Assembly (NCBI GenBank): GCA_011037195.1
Contig: JAAEAF010003809.1
Span: 1 to 64,000, forward strand
Direction: 5' to 3'
DNA: 64,000 nucleotides
Source of the DNA: Triatoma infestans
Lineage: Eukaryota; Arthropoda; Insecta; Hemiptera; Reduviidae
How positions within the stretch are numbered: position 1 is the stretch's first letter; every line of letters starts with the position of its first letter. Below are positions 22,741 to 34,900 of the stretch, piece by piece. The position numbers and the translations under genes were made by a program. The notes beneath the pieces were generated by a model that saw nothing but the letters and a program-made list of their open reading frames with translations, was not told where the DNA came from and searched no databases.

Positions 22741-24440
22741 CGAGAATGATTGCAATTTTGCCGTTGAGGTAAGTTGAAGTATTGCAAAGAGTCAAACTTT
22801 CAAAGTTGAGTATTCACCGGAAATACATGTTTTGAGGTCTCCTGAGAATGAGAAAGTATTTTTAGAATGATCTGTGTTGTGTGTGTATGTGTGTATGTTA
22901 ACAAAATATCTGAAACGAAAAATCGCAGCAAACTCAAACTTGTGTGTAGGTATTGCCACCGCATCCGACAAGAAGGTCCTTTAACCTGATTACTGAATTC
23001 TTTTATTTCGCCGAAAACGACTACTACAATTTTCATTAATCTTCGTATACTATCTAAATACTTATCACATTTATTTGAAACATTACCCCCGGGAAAATTT
23101 ATTTTTTGGGGGGTTTTCTGGAGGAACAGTAAGCGTTCCTCTGGAGCGAGCAGTAAGCGTTCCTCTGGAGCGAGCAGTAAGCGTTAAGGTTTACTCTAAA
23201 GCACGTCAGTATAATGTATGATTCTAGCCCCTATGTATATTAATTTACATTAGAAGCCTTGACAAAATTCCAAATTTGAAAAAATCGGTTAACCGGAACT
23301 ACGATTTATATCGTTGTAGATTTTAATTTTTTTATTTAATTTTCTCGAAAACGAGTGTAACGATTCTCTTTAAACTTGGAACTGTGCAGCTAACTGGACA
23401 GATCAATTTTATTTGAAATATTTGCCCAGAAAAATTTATTTTACTTTGTTCTGCGGAATTTTGTGGCGTTAAATTTCAAGGGCTATCCAGTTGGTTCAAA
23501 GGTCTACGTCATCACTTTTACTATCTGCATGTTTGGCTACTGGTCTTCCCACCACCTCTATATTTACGTAGGACAAATGAGTAAAATTTGAACTTAAGAC
23601 AAAATTTGTCATTTTATATATGATTGAATTAACAGCAGCAAGAGAAACTCGAGTGTTTCACTTGTTTTTACTTTCTCTAACTGCTCTTAGACGAAGTATT
23701 GTAATCGTGTCAATTTTCGATATCAAGTTTTTCACCGAAAATATAAGTTTTGAAGTCCTCTGAGTCCAAACAAATGTGTGTGTGTGTGTGTGAACAGCAT
23801 AGGCCAAAAATGAATAATCGCAGACAGTTCAAAATGACATTCCGCGCAGGAATCTCCATGGAATCCGACAGGAACTTACCTGTCAAATTCCCACAACCGG
23901 AAGTACCACTTTACGAATGGATTTTTCAATTTTTTTGTGATTTCCTCGAAAACGGAACTAACGATTTTCTTCAAGCATGATTTTCTTCAATCTACACATA
24001 TAAAAGAGCTACAACTTTAATTTCACACATTTCTCTGGGAAAATTCATTTAAGGGAGCTTTCAGGAGAGAAGGCGGGGTATATTTTTCTCTAAAATGCTA
24101 TTTTAATTTATTATACAATTATATCATCAAAATAATGTTAATTACAATAAATATGTTGTTGAAATTCTGAGTTTGAAGAATATCGGTTTGACAGGAAGTG
24201 CGATTTTTTTGAAGTTATTTTAGTTTTCTTCGATTCCCCCCCCCCCACCCATACCAAGGAATTTCATTAAATTTGTTACACTAACTAGGAACACAGGCAC
24301 CATCACTTTCGTTGGGAACTTTCTCTGAGAAAATTCGTTTAAAGAAGTTTTTTGGAAGGGGGAGGGTATGGCTTCCTCAAAAAAGTCATTTTATTAAGTT
24401 TATATTCTCCAATCGATATAAAATTGAAGACAAGCAATCA
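22740..24440 (+). repeat. CCGGAA-family repeat block (several plus-orientation units)
   Basis: Hallmarks recur in order: tattcaccggaaatacatgt (about 22810), a Ca/Gt-rich microsatellite, cgaaaaatcgcagc, an aaaatcggttaaccggaact block (23280), ctcgaaaacg and cttggaactgtgcag (about 23340-23390), the ctctatatttacg/aggacaaatgag block (about 23557), a partial hairpin at 23648 (gtgtttcactt), then a second unit with tttttcaccgaaaatataag (23730) and atttctctgggaaaattcat (24030). The block also holds a three-copy minisatellite at 23126-23185. Confidence 0.7.
23126..23185. repeat. 24-bp minisatellite, about 2.5 copies
   Basis: The unit cagtaagcgttcctctggag plus cgag is repeated in tandem with no visible differences, inside a CCGGAA-family unit just after its ttttttggggggttttctgg segment. 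Confidence 0.85.
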
Positions 24441-24477
24441 TTATAAAAACATTTTTGAAGACTGTTTTTCTGTTGCG

Positions 24478-24900
24478 CCAACTACTTACAAGTTACACCC
24501 AGGTATCAGTGGCGATGAAACCGTGGAATGCTGCAAGGACCCAGCCGACAGGGAAGAGTGTTGCAATGGATCCCGAGTTATTTCAATATACCTGACAATA
24601 ACTCAGCGGACACACTAGCCAAACCGAGCAGCAATATGCAGCAGCCTGGTTTCAGATTGGCCACTGGACATGACTACTTAAACAAACACCTACATAGACT
24701 TGGTGTGGTTAATTAGCCCATTTGTTCATTGTGCCGGATAGCAGAAATGGATGCGCACCACTTACGTACATGCGCGGTGCTGCAGGACGTGAGAAGAGAC
24801 CTACAAGAATCGTCTCTGCAGAACCAAGTCACACTGTACTGGGCTGCGAGGAGTCGAATGGCCGAGAAGGCCAACAACGAGGGCGTTGGAAAAAAACTTA
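24478..24900 (+). pseudogene. I-like LINE 3' end: RNase H end and zinc knuckle
   Basis: Frame pieces read VLQWIPSYFNIPDNNSADTL (final RNase H motif, normally WIPxHxxIxGNxxAD; here the His is replaced by Tyr), then FRLATGHDYLNKHLHRLGVV, then CSLCRIAEMDAHHLRTC, a CX2CX8HX3C knuckle, and LYWAARSRMAEKA. The same order and spacing occur at 49.3-49.8 kb, so the two belong to related elements. Stops after GVVN and frame changes show decay. Confidence 0.7.
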
Positions 24901-25440
24901 AAAGTTACACAAACTGCAAAATGGGAATTACCAAAATCACATTATCGATATCTGGCAAGACTACAGTGTTATACAGTCACCTGTGCGAGAAACTAAAAAT
25001 AATCAGAAATATATTTATTCTAGGAGATATAACAAATGCGTTCAAAGGTGATATCTAAATTGAAAAAATAATAAAGATAAAACATTGACCAATAGAGAAA
25101 GTAAAATGGAGTACTACTGTTTCTTTGATAAGTTAAATAAAAGTACAGAATATATTTCTAAGTTTTGTATCCTATATAACTGTAAACTGAGACTTCCGGA
25201 AGTAGCCACACATACAAATACTTTGCTAACGTTCCCCTTGCTATCACTTTCTCCATGCGCCCTCCTGGTGGGTTATATGACGGTCTGTTCTCCAAATCTC
25301 TGGTATACGTTATTTCTACTTTCTATTTTGTATCTTATCTCTTCCTTTTCGTTAGCTACTCTATTTTGACCAATAAAATATTTATTTAGAGTTTCTTCTT
25401 TCTTATAAAATATTTATTTACAGACATTCTTTTTCTTTTT
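24900..25440. other. Intergenic DNA, nothing recognised
   Basis: Contains a short gacttccggaagtag palindrome-like block at about 25190 that recalls the CCGGAA family. No gene is supported. Confidence 0.4.
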
Positions 25441-25662
25441 TAATTTAAGGCGCGGCAACATCTGTGGTCATTGGCACTCGGAGCCTTCTCCGTACACTGC
25501 CGGCCTCCGGACAGTGTTCTCTCTTTACAGACAATGCTGTCCATCACCGGACTGTGAGCTGTAGAGGCTCCTAGGAAGAAAAAATCTAAAGGCAGCATAG
25601 CTGGACTCGAACCCCGGTCTTCCGCGTGGGAATACCCTAACCACTTAGCTATTCCCTTCCCT
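25441..25662 (-). mobile_element. tRNA-derived SINE, copy D
   Basis: Minus-strand copy with head gctaagtggttagggtattc (A box partly deleted), ggttcgagtccag B-box region, ttcttcctaggagcctctac and ggtgccaatgaccacagatg end. Divergence from copy B is moderate. Confidence 0.85.
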
Positions 25663-25699
25663 ATAACCTTCTCTACCGAGATTCATTGTTCCATTAGCT

Positions 25700-25830
25700 T
25701 TCAGAATGTAATGACTTTGAAGAGGCTCATTGCAAAATGACAAAACGTCGATTTTAGCAAACCATTGACGCGGTCTCAATCCGGAAGCTCAAGTGTTTTT
25801 CATGAAAATGGCCGCGGAAACCTAAAAGGT
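25700..25830 (+). repeat. Dispersed repeat shared with 11.7 kb
   Basis: Shares attgacgcggtctcaa and its neighbourhood with 11725-11840. The hammerhead-like core of that copy is degraded here (ttgaaga...aaaacgtcg). It lies directly next to SINE copy D. Confidence 0.55.
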
Positions 25831-28200
25831 CAAGTAAGTTTCTGTCGGATCACGGTTATACCTACAAGGAAATCAAGAATACTTTCTGCGGTTTTTCGTT
25901 TTTGAGTAAAGCTGTTATATAGATACATACATACATATATACACAGAGGGGCCATTTTCTATAAACTACTTTTTAAAACTCAGTGGACCTCAAAACCTTA
26001 TTTCCGATGAAAACTTGATACAGAAAATTTGACAGGATCACAAGATTTTCTTTTTAATTCCTTGAATGGTCCTTTCTTCTGGACTACAATGTAATTACAT
26101 TGCAGTCTAAACGGTGCCTACTCGCATACCAGCTATATTTATGTCGGGCCCTGAATGAAATGTCCAGATTATGGAAAATTCGTCAATTTTGAAATTGTAT
26201 TAACTAAAAATAGAGAAAGGTATTTGACACCAGATATTTTTTCGGGAATTCGGGAGCTATTTGAAAGATGAGGTTACAAATAATGGATGTTGCAACCGTG
26301 TTCATTAGAATGTTGTTTGGTATTATGTTAGTATTAATTATCTTATCGATGTGTATATAAAGTATCGATCTTGATGTAATAATTAGAATTGTGTTATTAG
26401 AGGCGGGTTAACAAGCCGCCAGAATCCTCATTATAACAGGTTACAGTACCCACTAAATGAGAAGCTAAGCACTAACAGATCCCTGGGTATTGTATTTTGA
26501 GTACATGGGTGTGTGTGTGTGTGTGTTTATGAGTCCATACTAACACTGCGACATCTAACAGCACTGACGAAGTAAATGATTGATGGTGCTTTCATTTATA
26601 CTAGTGGAAGTGTTTTTTAGCCAAATGTTGAAAATCTAAAAACTATCTCCAAATGTGGTGAAAGATTTATTCCATTTGATCAATTCATCACAAAAGTGGC
26701 AACAATTTGTTATTTTTCTTCTTGATGTAAGTATAGATCCGTGTAATTTCATAATACGAGGAGACCGGAGACCGAGGTTTATATGAAACACTCATACAAG
26801 TTATTAACTTATCTTTCAAAACAAATTTAGTGGAAAACTAAAGTTAATAAACAGAAAAAATGTAAAAATATTTCGTTAAGGCAATATTAATTCAGGTTCG
26901 ATTCTAATCAAAGCATTCACGCAGCAATCTCCATTATGGTAACTGAATATCTAATTACAACTTACCGCAATTAAAACTCTGAAAATTATAGTAAAAAATA
27001 ACTCTGACAAAAAAAAAATCTCGTACGGTTTTTTCTCACTGAATTTATTACAATATTGATACTGCAAATTTGTAATTTTTACATAAACGTTTTCGTTTTT
27101 ATTAAACGTTATCGATCATAGTGCAGGTACGTCAACTATAATCGTAGGTTATTTTAGTGATTGCATTGTAGATAGTAACGACTTTGACAGTCCCCAGCAA
27201 AACGGCAGCTTTCCTAACCTCACAAATTTTCCTATAGAACAATTAGTTTCAAATACATACTATAGCTTTATACAACTATGCGTTAGCATTCCAAGTTTAA
27301 CGAATATAGTTCGAGCTATTTCTGAGAAAATCCAGAAAACTCTTTGTTAAAAAGGTCCCATTTCCGATGAGAAAATCAGTAGATAACAAACCTACCCTTT
27401 ATTTTTTTAAGAGTTAGATAATTTCAAAGAAGAAAGCCCATTGTTGCCAGATCTCTTTGATGTTTGCCTTATTCTATTTTTCTCGGAATCAAAACTATTT
27501 CCTATAAAAAAATATATATAATATATTATATATATAATTTGCAGGAAAGTGTAACAATGTTGCCAAGTTCACTGCAATGTTGCCTTCTATTTTTTCTTAC
27601 CAATCAAGTTGCACAAAATTGAAGGTCATGCACTGTTGCCATACTTATTGCAAGATTGCCAGATCTCTCTTTTCTTCCTTTTACTTTCTCTTACAGTTTT
27701 AGGAGAAATATTGCTATTGACAATTTCTCAAATAAGTTTTCACCGGAAATACATGTTTCTGAGGTAACTTAGAGAACACAATTTTTTTTGTTTTATTATT
27801 CTTTCTCTCCGGCCACAATAACATTTTCAACGATTTTCTTAAAATTCTCATACTAAATATACAAAGTATCTTTTTTATTTTTGCACCAATCCAGTCATAA
27901 TAATGGGTTATACGAAATGGAATGATTTGATAATAATGATATTCTGCATACTTAGAATTTTAGCTTAACTTTTTTTTTAGTGTGCTTTAATTTTATATGA
28001 ATGTAGAACCGCACATTGTATTGAGATATCATTTTGGGGAAAGCTTAAAATTGCAGATCCTTAATCCCCAAAATTAATTTTCACAGAAAAATGTTTCAAA
28101 TGATGGAATGGGAAAAATGGAGTAAATGAAAATGCAGATGAATGAAATACGAAAATTGTAGAAAAACGTTGAAGTTGTTGTCTGTCGAGATTATTGCAAA
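25830..28200. other. Intergenic DNA with CCGGAA-family pieces
   Basis: Family pieces are seen at about 25970-26060 (minus: ctcagtggacctcaaaacct, gatgaaaacttgat), 26785 (tgaaacactcata), 27260-27370, and 27720-27850 (plus: tttcaccggaaatacatgtt). The rest, including a region at 26200-26780 with a short (gt)n tract at 26510-26527 and an AT-palindrome near 27510-27540, shows no gene. Confidence 0.5.
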
Positions 28201-28249
28201 CCTTTTGAAAAAATTAAGATCCTTAGAGATTAAACGTTGGTGTATAGTC

Positions 28250-28865
28250 GGCTATAAATCTTCGTCCTCAGCGAGTTATACTCCTTGTTGACTCGCAGTC
28301 TGCTCTGCTGGCAGTTTGCAGAAATCGTCCCATCGTCTACCCTCTCACTCTCATATGTAGAAGACAGCTATACAGGCTTGCGGAAGAGGCTTTGATCTCA
28401 CTTTCGAGTAGATACAAAGCCATGTGGGGATTCCGGGCAATGATAAGGTAGGCTCCAGGGCCCAAAAGGAATCATACTTCCGCAGCTAGTGGTAGAACTG
28501 CCATTGAGTTCAGCGTACCGCCTGTTATATCATTCAGTTAGCTATCACTTGATGTGCTCCTGCAGCTGAAGGAAAGGGCTTTGCAATATTTCAATCCCCA
28601 AGATCTGCTGAGGTCCATTAGTTTTTCGTCTGTTGACTGCCTACAACTAATGCTGTATTAGACTATGCTGGATTAGAGTCTCCAGCCCGGACTTGTGCTC
28701 TCTGTGTAGAATGGTTGCTGACCATCTTTATTCTTGTAATACGTTCGCTGCTACTAGGGCATCAAGGAACAATATGACAATTTTAAGCAGCAATCAACCC
28801 TTTATAGGGACGCGTGGTGCCAAATGGCTAATTTGACAAGGGCAGCCACTGGATAAAAAAAAATT
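28250..28865 (+). pseudogene. LINE 3' end: RNase H, zinc knuckle and A-rich tail
   Basis: From 28266 the frame reads ILLVDSQSALLAVCRN, the RNase H segment with catalytic Asp, then CRRQLYRLAEEALISL. A frame change gives HVGIPGNDKVGSRA, the last RNase H motif. About 28677 CSLCRMVADHLYSC forms a CX2CX5HX3C knuckle, and the copy ends in gataaaaaaaaatt at about 28853. Earlier domains are missing, so this is a 5'-truncated, decayed insertion of an RNase H-bearing non-LTR element. Confidence 0.65.
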
Positions 28866-28884
28866 ATATAATATTAATATACAT

Positions 28885-30170
28885 TGTAAACATTGATAGA
28901 ATTCAAAATTTAAAAAAAAAAAATCGGCCAATCGGAAAGGGCTTTAAAAGATAAGTTTTTTTGAAATTTTTCTTGGAAAAGGCTCCATCGATTTTCTTTA
29001 AACTTCGAATTCTGCCTGCACAGATACAATTCTATTTATTAAAAGATACGAATTCTGCCGGCACAGATACAATTCTATTTATTAAAAGATACGAATTCTG
29101 CCTGCGCAGATACAATTCTATTTATTAAAAGATACGAATTCTGCCTGCGCAGATACAATTCTATTTATTAAAAGATACGAATTCTGCCGGCACAGATACA
29201 ATTCTATTTATTAAAAGATACGAATTCTGCCTGCGCAGATACAATTCTATTTATTAAAAGATACGAATTCTGCCTGCGCAGATACAATTCTATTTATTAA
29301 AAGATACGAATTCTGCCGGCACCGATACAATTGCTATTTATTAAAAGATACGAATTCTGCCTGCGCAGATACAATTCTATTATAAAAGATACTATTTGAC
29401 TGCGCAGATACCTCTATTTATTAAAAGATACGAATTCTGCCGGCACAGATACAATTCTATTTATTAAAAGATACGAATTCTGCCTGCGCAGATACAATTC
29501 TATTTATTAAAAGATACGAATTCTGCCTGCGCAGATACAATTCTATTTATTAAAAGATACGAATTCTGCCGGCACAGATACAATTCTATTTATTAAAAGA
29601 TACGAATTCTGCCTGCGCAGATACAATTCTATTTATTAAAAGATACGAATTCTGCCTGCGCAGATACAATTCTATTTATTAATAGATACGAATTCTGCCT
29701 GCGCAGATACAATTCTATTTATTAAAAGATACCAACTTTTAATTGTAAGGTTTTTCAGTATAACTGATTTTAGGGAGTTCTGCGGGGGGTTTGGTGCGTT
29801 AAATTTCAAATTGCCCTTTAAGTTGGTAGGAGGTTATTAATGTGCTCTACTGGGCCATGTGTGCCTATCAGCATCTAATCCCACCCCTTTTAGAGCTCTG
29901 AAAAAAATTCCAATTTTAAAGGAACTTCTAATTTTTATAATTGTATGAACTGCTGCAAGAGGAAGGCGTGTGAGGGTTTCACACCAGATTGTTTGAGTTA
30001 TACTGACCACTCACACTGACAGACAGACAGACCAATTTAAAAATACAAAACAATTTTTCAAAGTCAGGTTGTTCACAAAACTGTTATTTCCAGTGAGAAC
30101 TGAACACCGAAAATGTTGACTTGATCGCAATATTGCCGCTTACAGCCAGCCGAAGAGACCAGTAAACAAG
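28885..30170 (+). repeat. CCGGAA-family unit containing an expanded 43-bp array
   Basis: The left part (aatcggccaatcggaaaggg, then cgattttctttaaacttcga) is the usual order of the family. Where a normal unit continues with a short cacagata segment, this one carries the 43-bp tandem array, after which family sequence resumes (aggtttttcag, gttctgcggggggtttggtg). A hairpin-like tgtgagggtttcacacc is at about 29971 and aactgttatttccagtgaga at about 30080. Confidence 0.7.
29006..29732. repeat. 43-bp satellite array, 17 units, ABB higher-order pattern
   Basis: The unit is cgaattctgccNgcRcagat followed by acaattctatttattaaaag and ata. Two forms occur: A with ccggcac and B with cctgcgc. After a first intermediate unit (cctgcac) the order is ABB repeated five times and one extra B, so the real period is 129 bp. 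Units 8 (caccgatacaattgct) and 10 (shortened, gactgcgc) are damaged, the others almost identical. This points to recent amplification of a three-unit block. Confidence 0.92.
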
Positions 30171-30179
30171 CTGTAGACA

Positions 30180-30700
30180 ACTTCTACCATGAAACACTAG
30201 TCCTAGTTATTTTACGATTTCTATCATGGCACAGTTGAAAATTTATTCCACCCTGAACATACAATCTCGCGCCTTTTTTTTTTATCGTATTCGATAACGT
30301 CAAGTGTAAAAAGTTCAAGTAAGAGTTTTATAAAAAAATAGAATTAAATTTGCTAGCAGATCTGATGGCCCCCCCACAGTCGAGATAAATTGAAGCTTCT
30401 ATCGATAATTCAATACGACCTTGTTTTACCGCCTCTGCGCATCTTCTCCGCTTCCAAGTATTCCCATCTTATTCCAGGCGTAAAATTAAAAAAAAAAAAA
30501 AAAATTAAATTGAGACAACTTTGCAAATAACTATTTTGTAAGAGAAAGTGCTGGGCCAAACAAACACTTATGCGGCTTTCTCTTACTGCTGTGACAATAC
30601 AATGATATATTATAAATGTACTTTAAATTTAAAACATTTTATGGTGGAATAGGCATCTAGTACAAGTGATTAGATGTATCTAGTATAGTCGAAAGTTCCA
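30180..30700. other. Intergenic DNA, nothing recognised
   Basis: Includes a poly(A) run at about 30489-30506. No gene or assigned repeat. Confidence 0.4.
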
Positions 30701-31850
30701 ATAAAATTGTACCAACCCCATATAACATTTCAAATTTAAAGCCATCGAATTCCGCAGAAGTACGAAAAAATAATTCTTTTCGGACAGATGTTTCAAATAA
30801 AAGTGATAGGTTTATATCTGCGCAGTTAGTATTCCAAATTTAAAGGAAATCGTTAGAGTGGTTTTAGAGAAAATTAAAAAAAGAAAAAGAAAATCCAATT
30901 GTGTGAAGTCGCAGATCCGGATTTCCGTCAATTTAATAAACTGGCAATGCTTTTAATGTATATTAATATTATGTAGGCGGTACAACAATACATTGTGTTA
31001 AAGTGTTTTTAAAGTGATACTTTAGAGGAAAGCAGAATCCCCCCCAAAAAATCAATTTTCCTGGGATAACGTTTCAAATAAAGTTGATAGGTATTTACGT
31101 ATGCACATAGTATACAAAGTTTAAAGGAAATCGTTGGAGCCGTTTTCGAGAAAATCGTGAAAAACTGAAGAAAGAAAAAACATTCAGTTAAGTGTTGATC
31201 TCTTACATTATTAGTAGACTTCAAAAGATGTATTTCCCGGTGGAAACTCAATTTCGAAAATTTGACACGATAGCCATACTTACTCCTAGCAGGAATGCTT
31301 ACTCTTAACAGGAATAAGAAAAAATAGAAATCGTAGGAAGCTCAAAGTTAAATTCCATACATTTTTAAAGGCCTATTTGTCCAGGAAATTCTCAAAAATT
31401 TCCATCTCGCACTGTTTACGGTTCCACCATCTAAAGGAATGCCCCAAGTCCATTAAATGCATTGCTAAAATCCTAAGATTGAAGAAAATCGGTTGCCCGG
31501 AAATGCGGAATGGTTTCACAATATTTTTGGGACACTTTTTTCCTTTTTTTTTATAATGGCTCTAAATATTTACTTCTAGTTTGAACGCTGGCTGCTGATT
31601 GGTCACTTCTAATTGACCCATATTTCCGGAAAAAATTGTTTTTGTAGTATCCTTGACGTCATACTTCGTTCTAAACCGCTATACAAGTTTTGATGGGCAA
31701 ACATTGACGTCACATTCAGGAGTCCTTATGCAGTAAAACCCAATAATTATGCCCACTACATATATGTACTGCTAAAGCCAACTAAACGCTCAGTAAAACT
31801 CTGGTGTGAAACATTCACACGACTTTCTCCTTCTGCAATTATAATTGCAT
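30700..31850 (-). repeat. CCGGAA-family repeat block
   Basis: Minus-orientation units: agatgtttcaaataaaagtg (30785) and aaggaaatcgttagagtgg (30841); a second unit with acgtttcaaataaagttgat (31068), ggaaatcgttggagccgttt (31127) and tatttcccggtggaaactca (31230). It ends at a hairpin, ggtgtgaaacattcacacga at 31802, next to actttctccttctg. Confidence 0.7.
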
Positions 31851-32032
31851 AAATGGTATGCTTACTAAACTTATACATATACTTTAGACAATAATAAATT
31901 AAACGGGTTTATAGTTGTTAGATTTTAGGGAATAGGGTTTACCTGAATCTGAATAAAATGTATGGCACCAGCCTCTTATGTCGTCCCCACTAAAATTTGC
32001 ATGCCACTTAAAAGTCTGAATTCCCTCATACC

Positions 32033-32570
32033 TAGGGTTGCCAGATCTAATATATTTAATATCACCCTGATATATTTTGTTCTTATTGATATATGATATT
32101 AGACTCTTAAGTATACGTCTAAAAATGATATATTTATCCGATCACTGCGATGATAACAATAATAATTCGTATTAGCACGCTCATCTCGCGCCACACAATC
32201 ATCAGTGAACAAGTAGTGAATACTGATTGGTTGATAGGAGTCTCGTTTATGGCGCGCGCATAGCTTGCACCAACGCATTCCGTCGGTTCCGCTCTCGCAA
32301 AGTGTAAAAAATGACAAAACTAAAAATTTAGGTTACAAATACTTGAATGGTGCTCCACACCAACTGACAATCAGATGACATTGACGTTTAAGATTTTATG
32401 GCCCCCAGCTGTATGTGCATTTATTTTTGATATAAATTAACAAATTTTGAAATATTTAGGTTGGTTTTTATTTAATAAATTTTTCAAAAAAATGTGGTAT
32501 ATTTCTTTCCTAAATGATATATTTTTTAAATTTTAAATATATATATTTACATTTTTCACCTGGCAACCCA
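32033..32570. mobile_element. Non-autonomous hAT-like element with perfect 8-bp target duplication
   Basis: The ends are short inverted repeats, tagggttgccagat at the left and tgggttgccaggtg (reverse complement) at the right. CTCATACC flanks the element exactly on both sides (32025-32032 and 32571-32578); 8-bp duplications and a gggttgcca terminus fit the hAT superfamily. The subterminal regions repeat tgatata-type motifs (about 32072, 32090, 32127, 32514). The middle (32160-32330) is GC-richer, with gcgcgcgcat at 32252, but has no transposase. Confidence 0.85.
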
Positions 32571-32579
32571 CTCATACCC

Positions 32580-34170
32580 CATAAACAGCGCTCCATAGCA
32601 TCGATATTGCAAAAAAAAAAAAAAATAAATAAATAAACTTGTTTTAAATACAAAGTTATTGGTTTATATCTGTTCAATTATAGATAGACATGGAAATGTG
32701 TGCACTAGTAACGGTATACAGTCAATTTAGACATGAGGTAAGGTTAGGAAGAAGGTTGCTTGTTTTACTTACTAATTTTAGCGGTTAGTGTTTATTCCTG
32801 CATGGGTTAATTTATTTTATATTGAAAAGTCTTTCTAAAGAAAATATGTCTTTTGTAAACATTGAAATTTATCTACATACTGTATGTAATCTCGCAGCAC
32901 TATATACCATTTTGAATGTTTATGTACTTGATGACTTTTGTATTCTTTCGACCAAAGTCGGATGTAGTTCGTTCAGTTGCCCAGGTTCAATAAAATTTGT
33001 TCGACGTTTAGGTTTCTGCCTATTTAAATAAAATCGCTGAGGTTTTTCACTCTTTTATGTTTAAGTCTAGCCTGAGTATCGTATTGACCAATATGTCTAA
33101 TGAGACTGTTCTTATGTTCATTAATTTTAATAAAAAATTATTCAGTCAGTTTGGTTAACATTCCATCAGCTGGCTCATGTAACAATCTCAATATATTTGA
33201 GTGCATTCAGCGCAAAACTCAAACATTTATTTTCCACTCTCTGCAATTTTAATACATTACTTTGACATCTAAAGCTCCAAGATGCAGCTACATAATATTA
33301 AGATAGGTCTTACAATGATCAGATATAAAAGTGTCTTGTTCTTGACGCTCAGTTTTGAGTCTCTGTTTGTAATAACCGAACTAGCGATATCATTAGTGCT
33401 TTGCTGTTCTGTCAGACTGTGTTGATGTGTGGAACGAATGTAGTAGGCGTTAGGAGACATTAGGACTGAAGGCGTTAAGAAGGCTAATTTGTTCTATAAT
33501 TAATAAAGGTTTAATGGTCTTTACTAGGTTTAGGTATATCACTATAACGCCAAGGTGTTGTAATGTTATAACTTGATTAGTTATATATGTGAAGTAAACT
33601 ATTGCCTAACTATTCATTTTTTTTTACTTTCTCATTTTATTTTTATGAAGGGGGGAAAATGTATACGCACAAAGTGTGGGACTTGCACCCACTAAAAAAT
33701 CCTCCCTCTCACAGGCACTTGTCCACCCCGGCATTCCTTATGGTACTACTTCGTTGGTAGATTTTTTGTTTTTTAATAATTTATTTGTTTTAACTCATGG
33801 AAGGGGGGGACAGAATATTTTCAACATCGAAATGAGTGCGCTAGAAGTGGTGCAAAGTCACAGCAAAGATACTAGGTTTATGAAACTTTGGCGCCCGGCT
33901 AATGCTTATTTATATATCACACTTATGGGTCAACCGCTTTTCTTTAGATTTGAAATTCTAGCAATGATTAATATGCTTGAATATTATTTAGTTGGTAAAG
34001 TCGTAGGCTGCTCACCAACAGGCACTTTAAAGGATAACTTAACGTGGCAGTTTCCCACAGAAACCTTTGAAAACCAATTTACCAGAAACAATATTTCAAA
34101 TAAACATGATTTAAGTTAGCGCGCGTGTATTTTTGAAGAAAATCGCGACCAAATGTAAGGTTTTTAGATT
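32580..34170. other. Intergenic DNA, no supported gene
   Basis: Holds a 147-codon open frame at 33676-34119 that resembles no protein family I know and has no exon-like context. Otherwise only short frames and A-runs. Confidence 0.4.
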
Positions 34171-34196
34171 GTTTTTTCGTTTTCATGTGATTTTGA

Positions 34197-34232
<36 letters not shown>

Positions 34233-34860
34233 AGAGCATTCTACTGAAAACATTTTTTTTATTGTTACTTCGAAACATGTAATTCCGGTGAAACTTTTCA
34301 ATTCTGAAAATTCGAGTCTCAAATGCTTCCTCTTACATGCGCTAAAGTGAGAAAGTGTGAAAGAAAACGTTTCTATAAAATAAATCAATTTAGGGAAGCG
34401 CTCTTAGGGATTCTTCATTAATTCAATACTATTCATGTCTTTGCCTATCTCCTAAGAGGATACGCCACTGTTTTATGTCGGCTTAGACTATTGTCTTCAA
34501 CTTTCCTTGTTATTTATTCCATTATCCTAGTAAGTGACAAAGCAAACGCAGTGTTTTATAATTCAATAAAATACACCTTTTGTTTGGTTCTACTGTGTTC
34601 TCAGGAGGCAGACGCCCTAGTTAAGAATTTCTATATTTTACAACGTTTTCCAGCCCTGGGTAAAGAAATGTGTTGTAATACACTCATGCCACCTATTTTC
34701 TCCAATACAACTATTACACTATTACCAAACCGGAAATTTTGTATTACTTTTCACCGGAAATAGCAGTTTGGAGGTGCCCTGTGTAGTAGGTAAATATAAA
34801 TATCTGGACGACTTCCTCTTCCTCCTCTTAATACTGTTATATATAAAACTTTAAATATCA
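34170..34860. repeat. CCGGAA-family pieces with an (AC) microsatellite
   Basis: An (ac)n tract at about 34198-34226 is followed by acatgtaattccggtgaaac (34275) and a minus-orientation unit end. At 34735 ttttgtattacttttcaccg is a plus-orientation piece. No gene is seen between. Confidence 0.6.
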
Positions 34861-34900
34861 AATTTTGCTCATTTGTCCTAACATAAATAGAGGACAAATG

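Noticed and set aside
29006..29732. Possible CRISPR array
   Set aside because: The repeats are directly adjacent with no unique spacers, the unit itself is the whole period, and the genome is eukaryotic.
33676..34119. 147-codon open frame on the + strand
   Set aside because: No recognisable domain, no exon-like composition or splice context, and surrounding DNA is unassigned intergenic; likely a chance frame.
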